DNA from: Echinostoma caproni
Lineage: Eukaryota; Platyhelminthes; Trematoda; Plagiorchiida; Echinostomatidae
Assembly: GCA_900618425.1 (NCBI GenBank)
Contig: UZAN01039509.1
Span: forward strand, 43,216 to 107,215
Reading direction: 5' to 3'
Length of the DNA stretch: 64,000 bases
Shown: positions 59,364-64,000 of the stretch, piece after piece
Layout of the letters: each line of letters starts with the position of its first letter
Position numbering within the stretch: the stretch's first letter is position 1
The notes under the pieces: model-generated
What the model was told of the DNA's origin: nothing
The model's input: only the letters and a program-made list of their open reading frames with translations
The model's database searches: none
Program-made: the position numbers and the translations under genes

Positions 59364-59720
59364 CTCCTTCTTGTTGAATAGGGTGGGGTTCTATACCGCT
59401 TAGGTCGGTATTTGTGTTGCCGATGACCCGACCCGTCCATCTGTAACTGGTTACTTTATTGAATGTTTTATTTAGCTCCTCAACGTCTAGTATCGTTTGA
59501 GTCAACGGGCGATTGTCTACTGGCTGGTGTCCCAAGTCTCCCGACAAGCTTTGTTGTCCTGGAGTGTGCGAGTGTAGAGGCAGCTCGCCTTTGATAGCAA
59601 GTGATAAGGATTTCATCCTCGAAACATCTTTGCTTGGATAAGGCTGGTAGAATACATTGCAGTCTTCTCTCTGGGAGATCATCACACTGAGTTTCTTTAG
59701 GTTCTCTTTTGGTTGCATTG
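58836..59720 (-). mobile_element. LINE reverse transcriptase fragment (minus strand)
   Basis: Two overlapping minus-strand frames. The first (59718-59344) is the endonuclease-RT linker (VEELNKTFNKVTSYRW). The second (59363-58836) is the RT N-terminal half: FLNLNKSPGPDRLGATIL, NGIIPDSWKSASVTPVPK, QFGYSHSRCTLDTF, SYTFSCVDSFKLINIL (motif A with the catalytic Asp region altered) and ILTGYFTNL. Together they represent the fingers and part of the palm. The catalytic YADD box is not reached. A 1-base shift near 59355 joins the frames. Confidence 0.82.
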
Positions 59721-62540
59721 ACGTTTCCTTCTTTTGGTGTCTCGGCGTTTTGTAAACGTTATATGAGTAAATCTATTGAACACACTATTGGGGGAAACTT
59801 TGACAATGGAATAGTGGGAAGATCCACGGCACAGGCAGACAAATACGACAAACGCGGGCATTATGGAAACACTACATGCTCAAATGAGTATTTATTCATC
59901 TTGATGCTTCCTCCAATATCCACGAAACTTTACGTATATCCTTTTGTGAATTATTTACACTGACTATCCAAAGTAAAGTACCTCTTGGGGACATTCGAGT
60001 TTTTTTAATGAGGGCGCGACTGGTGTCATCGTTATCGCTCAATATGGTCATAACAAATGAAATCAAAGTCATCGGTGAGTAAAAACAATGGAATCATCAG
60101 TGCCTATGTAGGAGTGATCGAACGGAAAAGAACAACACGGATTCTTCAGTGCTTCTGATGAATGTGCTCGATTAACGGGTTCAAATATCAGTATTGTTTT
60201 AGGTCATGGACAGAATGTTCCTCAGCTCGAATAACCTCCCGTATAATTTTGGTTGTTTAACTTTTTACCATGAAAAATACCCATATCATTCTGAATTTAC
60301 TATATGATTAACCCGATTAGCCAAATGGATTGAGTGGATCATGATCATATTTAAATGGACACTGGACGATAGGAAATTGTAAGAAGACATTCTGTGGAAT
60401 AACTGGAAGTCATCCGACGCGTCTCATGAAAGCAGGCAGTGTAACGGTCACCAACTCCGTGGTCGACACATCCATCAAGCTACAAGGGACGAGTGCCGGA
60501 GTTACTGTCGGGCTCTCCTTGGAAACTGTCCTTCATATTAAGCGGCACACTAATATAAGCAAATGAGACCCGCCATTGATAAAGTCATCCTACCTATTAC
60601 TGTTTCCTAAAAAAAACTCCTTTTAGTGGAAATGAAAGAAGTAAATTATACGAACCATCTGGTGTGACTTAACTATGCTGCCTTGAAGCGATCATTGAAG
60701 CGTGCAAGGTGATCAGGTGTAAACTGGAATAATACAAAGACTGAACAGCACTAGGGGATAATTTTGTTACCTATTTGCTAAGATCCCACCCACCCCCACT
60801 GCAGTTTTTTTTCAGGTTCCTAGAATTTTTTCGATCCTCCAACAAAGACTATTCGTATCCATGAGACGGAGAGAAAATAAGAATTTTGCATCGTGTTCCG
60901 TTCATTGTGGGTTGAGATATTTTCTGTCCACTTATGGATGACGTCATGTGCTAATTCCTACTCCGGTTATTCGATACTGCACACACACACACACACACAG
61001 AGGAAACAATTAACTTTAATACAGCGCAATGCAATCAGTGTAATCCCAACACAATCTTCCACTCACCGCTTACATAATTTTTCTCGGACTCATTACACAC
61101 ACATATTCCTCAAATCAGTTGTGATTGTTTGGATAAAATAGGTTCCATTCATTTGTTATTCGAGTCGGCAATGGTTTATAATCCTGCATTTATTGTCACC
61201 ACATTGAAAAGAAGTTCCTCGTGCAAAAGGCGAATGTGTTATTTACTATCCCGAGTGAGACACTCGAGCACTGAATCTTGCCGTATCAATTCCGAATAAA
61301 TGGGTACGTACTTGTATGCATCTCAGGGAAGCTGCCCCCCCCTCCTCTCCATACACACACATACTGCATTCACAGACACCGTTTGGGGAAAGTGCAGTGA
61401 CCTTAATTTCTCCATTTGAGACCCCATTCTTTCTCGCTTTTGCCAAAACAGCCTTATTTAGTTTTAAACCTGTGTGTCAAATTATATGCGACCTCCGATA
61501 CCAAACATTTTCCATGTTGTTTTGCTACCTGTAATTTGCTTACTACAAAGAAAAATGTAACAACCATGGTCAAGTAATTGTTTGGTTTTCGGTTCGAGTA
61601 ACGTAACAGTGAATTCGAGGCACCAGGTAGCAGCACGTCACGACAACCTAGTTCTGTTACTTCCCAAAAGGCTAGTAATAAATTCGGGAAAACTACGAGC
61701 CTTCATTCAGATTGGAACAATGGATATTTTGTGAAACAATCGTGGTAGGGGCACACATGATCATTCGACTCACCCGTCCACCAAATCGATGGAACGCAGC
61801 AAGTCATAATCATCCCCAGAGTGTTTCGAATTCAATCCAGCATATTTCTTTCAAGATTTGGGACCACCCAGAAACAGACTCTGATTTTTCTTCCCTAAAC
61901 ATTTATTACAACTATAAATTTGACAACAAATTATATGCATGTGTTATTATTACTATAATTTTTATATCAATAAAACTGCATTCTTTTTAAATCTATATTC
62001 TGACCAGTGGCTTAGCGAGCTCCAGTTGAACCCAAGTTGAGATGAGCTCAGTGATTCAGGAACGCAATCTCCCCTCCGTTCTGCTGAGTTACTTGACACC
62101 ACGCATATTGGTAGATAACCTTGGCGCTGGTGTTTACAAGTATACGTTAAGCGGAGGGCTATAGATGCAAGGAGTCTGATAGATGACTTTCAACTCGATG
62201 GTGTAAATGTCTGGCGTCTTGAAACCGGTGAGCCATGTCAGTATGCATTGCTGGAACACAAAGGGCCACCTACATTCCCAAAGGTGATGCTTCGGCAGGT
62301 TTTTGACGCTTGGCTTGCTGTTTTGATTGCCAAATCCTCAACAGGGTAAAATAAAAGTTCGGTGTGATCACTAGATTCTTTCTGCTGGAGTGTACAGACA
62401 ACTCCACTATTCCATTTCCGTGTTTCTTTGATGTAAAAAAATGGTATTTGGGGCTTCGTGGTGACGACTGTGTAGCCTGAGAAACGGAACATATTCCAAG
62501 ATATTTTAAATCCATTTATTTTATCTTTTCATTACACACA
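59721..62540. other. no gene recognised; CA microsatellite
   Basis: Includes a CpG-containing stretch at 60430-60540, TGTAACGGTCACC at about 60439 that could be an LTR start, and an open frame at 61712-61990 ending near an AATAAA (61969). None can be assigned. Confidence 0.35.
60980..60999 (+). repeat. (CA)n microsatellite
   Basis: Ten CA units. Confidence 0.95.
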
Positions 62541-62544
62541 TAGG

Positions 62545-62665
62545 TTTGCTGAACAGCAGACGGGGCAAACCCCATAGTCACGAGGACCTGCCGTTCAATG
62601 ATGGAAACCGGCAACCTAAGTCCCCGTGTTTTGGAGTGGCGAACCACATAAGCCCTCGATAGGTT
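62545..62665. repeat. dispersed repeat, copy 2 (partner at 12465-12575)
   Basis: GACGGGGCAAACCCCATAGTC followed by ACGAGGACCTGCCGTTCAAT and, later, AACCACATAAGCC. It matches copy 1 in order and spacing with extra bases in the middle. Function and family are unknown. Confidence 0.55.
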
Positions 62666-63479
62666 GGGTANACTACCAAAGTCGGGTCGCGAAGGGGCAG
62701 GGCACAGATCGAAACATTTTAGCATCACAATCATTAGTTAGCACTGGTTCTATCCAATGGAATAAAAGATTTTTCATCCAGCACATTCGATCACAAGACG
62801 TATCTTTTTGTGTGTCCTGCTATTTTCTCCTTCTTTGTGGAAATCCTTTATGATTTGATTCGAATAGCAATAAGCTAATCAGGAAAATCAGAAATTTAAA
62901 TTTAGAATAAAAAATTTAGGGCACATACTCATGGGCACATATGACATCAGTGAGTGAAGGTTTGCTGTGCCAGTCACAAACAATGGACACTCGTATGGCT
63001 CGGTGGCGAACTATAGAGTAAAACGACAAGAGTAAACTTCAAACGATCGATTGTAGTAAACTGGGCAATGTGATACGCTACGATTAGCTACTGACTCAAT
63101 CCGAGTCTCACTTCCCGTTCTGAACGATCTGAAGGCAACGATGGAGAACCGTTTGCATATGTATAACTGTCACACAGATCGGAAACACACGAAGAACCAC
63201 GCAATATAACAATAGAGATTACAAGATTGTTCTTCCGAATAAAACATTTCATCGGTTCAAAGCGAATCGCGGGGGGCATGTCAATAAAGGTAATGAAAAA
63301 TCAATGAAATCAATAGTCTTTCAATTCAACAAACTGTATCATTTCTTGATTTGATTCCCTTCGATCTTGTGTTGGTCTTCTTTTGGTTGTGCATGCCAAA
63401 TTGGTACCTAACTACCTAAAAGACAGTCGGAAGGGGAATTACAGTTAGGTTTGGTCTGCCTCCATACATTAGACATGTC
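62666..63479. other. no gene recognised
   Basis: Includes a single N at 62671. Nothing is recognisable up to the integrase relic. Confidence 0.4.
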
Positions 63480-64000
63480 CTTTTCGTAACTGGGCGCTGA
63501 CCTCAGCGCCCGTGGAGCAGCGGATTTGAGACGGTTTGCGTCCACCACATTGGATCACATAGGGACGTTGGGAGCGGTGATGAGATAGAAAACGTCAGAC
63601 AAAGCTTGGTCAACGGTGTACGAAATTTTCCAGGGTCGGTGGAATTCCGCAGGCACACCAGAGAGAGGCACCGGCTCTAGAAGCCACACACGATCGCCCA
63701 GTTGGAACGTTGGTAGGTGGGTTCGGCCATTGTAGTATGACTTGTGGTAGCGTTGTTCCGCCTGGAGGTGTTGTTGAGCTGGGCGTGGGAGCGTTGGAGA
63801 CCGGTCAAAGGTTGGCGGGCATGTGGGAAAAAGCACAGCAGTTCAAGAGCCCCTGCTGGGAGGCTAGTATCGGACGGTAAGTGATAAGTTTGAATACACA
63901 CATTCCCGCAGTACCGTCGATGCCCTTGCCTATCTGTCTCACTTTGCTTCATCCAACCGGGATAAGAAAAGCAGGGCTGTACGCATATGTTGTTTTGACT
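63480..64000 (-). pseudogene. Ty3/gypsy integrase C-terminal part (minus strand, runs off the window)
   Basis: The minus-strand frame 63836-63555 reads QRYHKSYYNGRTHLPTFQLGDRVWLLEP, then EFHRPWKISYTVDQALSDVFYLI: this is the integrase C-terminal region with the typical GDxVWL and W-x-I-x-Y-x-V pattern. Upstream, in another frame, TYHLPSDTSLPAG matches the segment after the catalytic core (usually GRELRLPSD). A frameshift near 63850 separates them. The rest of pol should lie beyond 64000. It differs from the gypsy element at 48-52 kb. Confidence 0.75.

Noticed and set aside
1..64000. CRISPR arrays, operons or other prokaryotic features
   Set aside because: No regularly spaced repeats or gene clusters; introns, SINEs and LINEs show eukaryotic nuclear DNA.

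Overview
This is a stretch of eukaryotic nuclear DNA, AT-rich, gene-poor and packed with decayed transposable elements. It comes from a draft scaffold, as the one 549-base N gap and several very short N runs show. The element mix fits a parasitic flatworm, most likely a trematode: Penelope-like elements with GIY-YIG endonuclease, CR1/Jockey-like and RTE-like LINEs, a Ty3/gypsy LTR element, a Tc1/mariner DD34E transposon whose transposase gene contains introns, and tRNA-derived SINEs, one family carrying a hammerhead-ribozyme-like core resembling the schistosome SM-alpha type. That assignment is inference; no host gene in the window identifies the species.

Layout. 1-7.4 kb: mostly unannotated DNA, with one or two weak candidate exons and the large gap at 5192-5740. 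7.4-10.8 kb: two CR1/Jockey-type LINE fragments head to tail; the first has an internal deletion and a short-repeat 3' tail. 11.1 kb: a tRNA-derived SINE (family 1). 13.3-13.8 kb: the best candidate for a host gene, two minus-strand exons joined by consensus splice sites. 16.9-17.4 kb: 3' relic of the Tc1/mariner element. 18.3-21.1 kb: a long degenerate LINE. 21.6 kb: SINE family 2 (minus). 24-27 kb: faint pol relics. 31.9 kb: a possible solo LTR. 32.8-34.6 kb: the Tc1/mariner element with both inverted termini and TA duplications. 36.5 kb: family 1 SINE with the ribozyme-like core. 37.8-40.9 kb: two Penelope-like elements in tandem on the minus strand, the second bracketed by a 163-bp inverted repeat. 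41.7 kb and 43.9-44.6 kb: LINE 3' ends, the latter RTE-type. 48.484-52.686 kb: a complete but inactivated Ty3/gypsy element with 203-bp LTRs, primer binding site, gag-protease-RT-RNase H-integrase and a perfect 5-bp target duplication. 54.3-56.0 kb: a second, decayed Tc1/mariner copy, followed at 56.07 kb by a tRNA-like SINE head. 58.8-59.7 kb: minus-strand LINE RT. 63.5-64.0 kb: minus-strand gypsy integrase running off the edge.

No element looks able to move by itself: each has stops, frameshifts, truncations or gaps. The Tc1/mariner copy at 32.8 kb is the least damaged, and its main fault (the missing middle of the transposase) coincides with an assembly gap. Several N runs are flanked by the same short sequence on both sides, which points to unmerged contig overlaps; in two cases collapsing the duplicate restores a conserved reverse transcriptase or RNase H reading frame.
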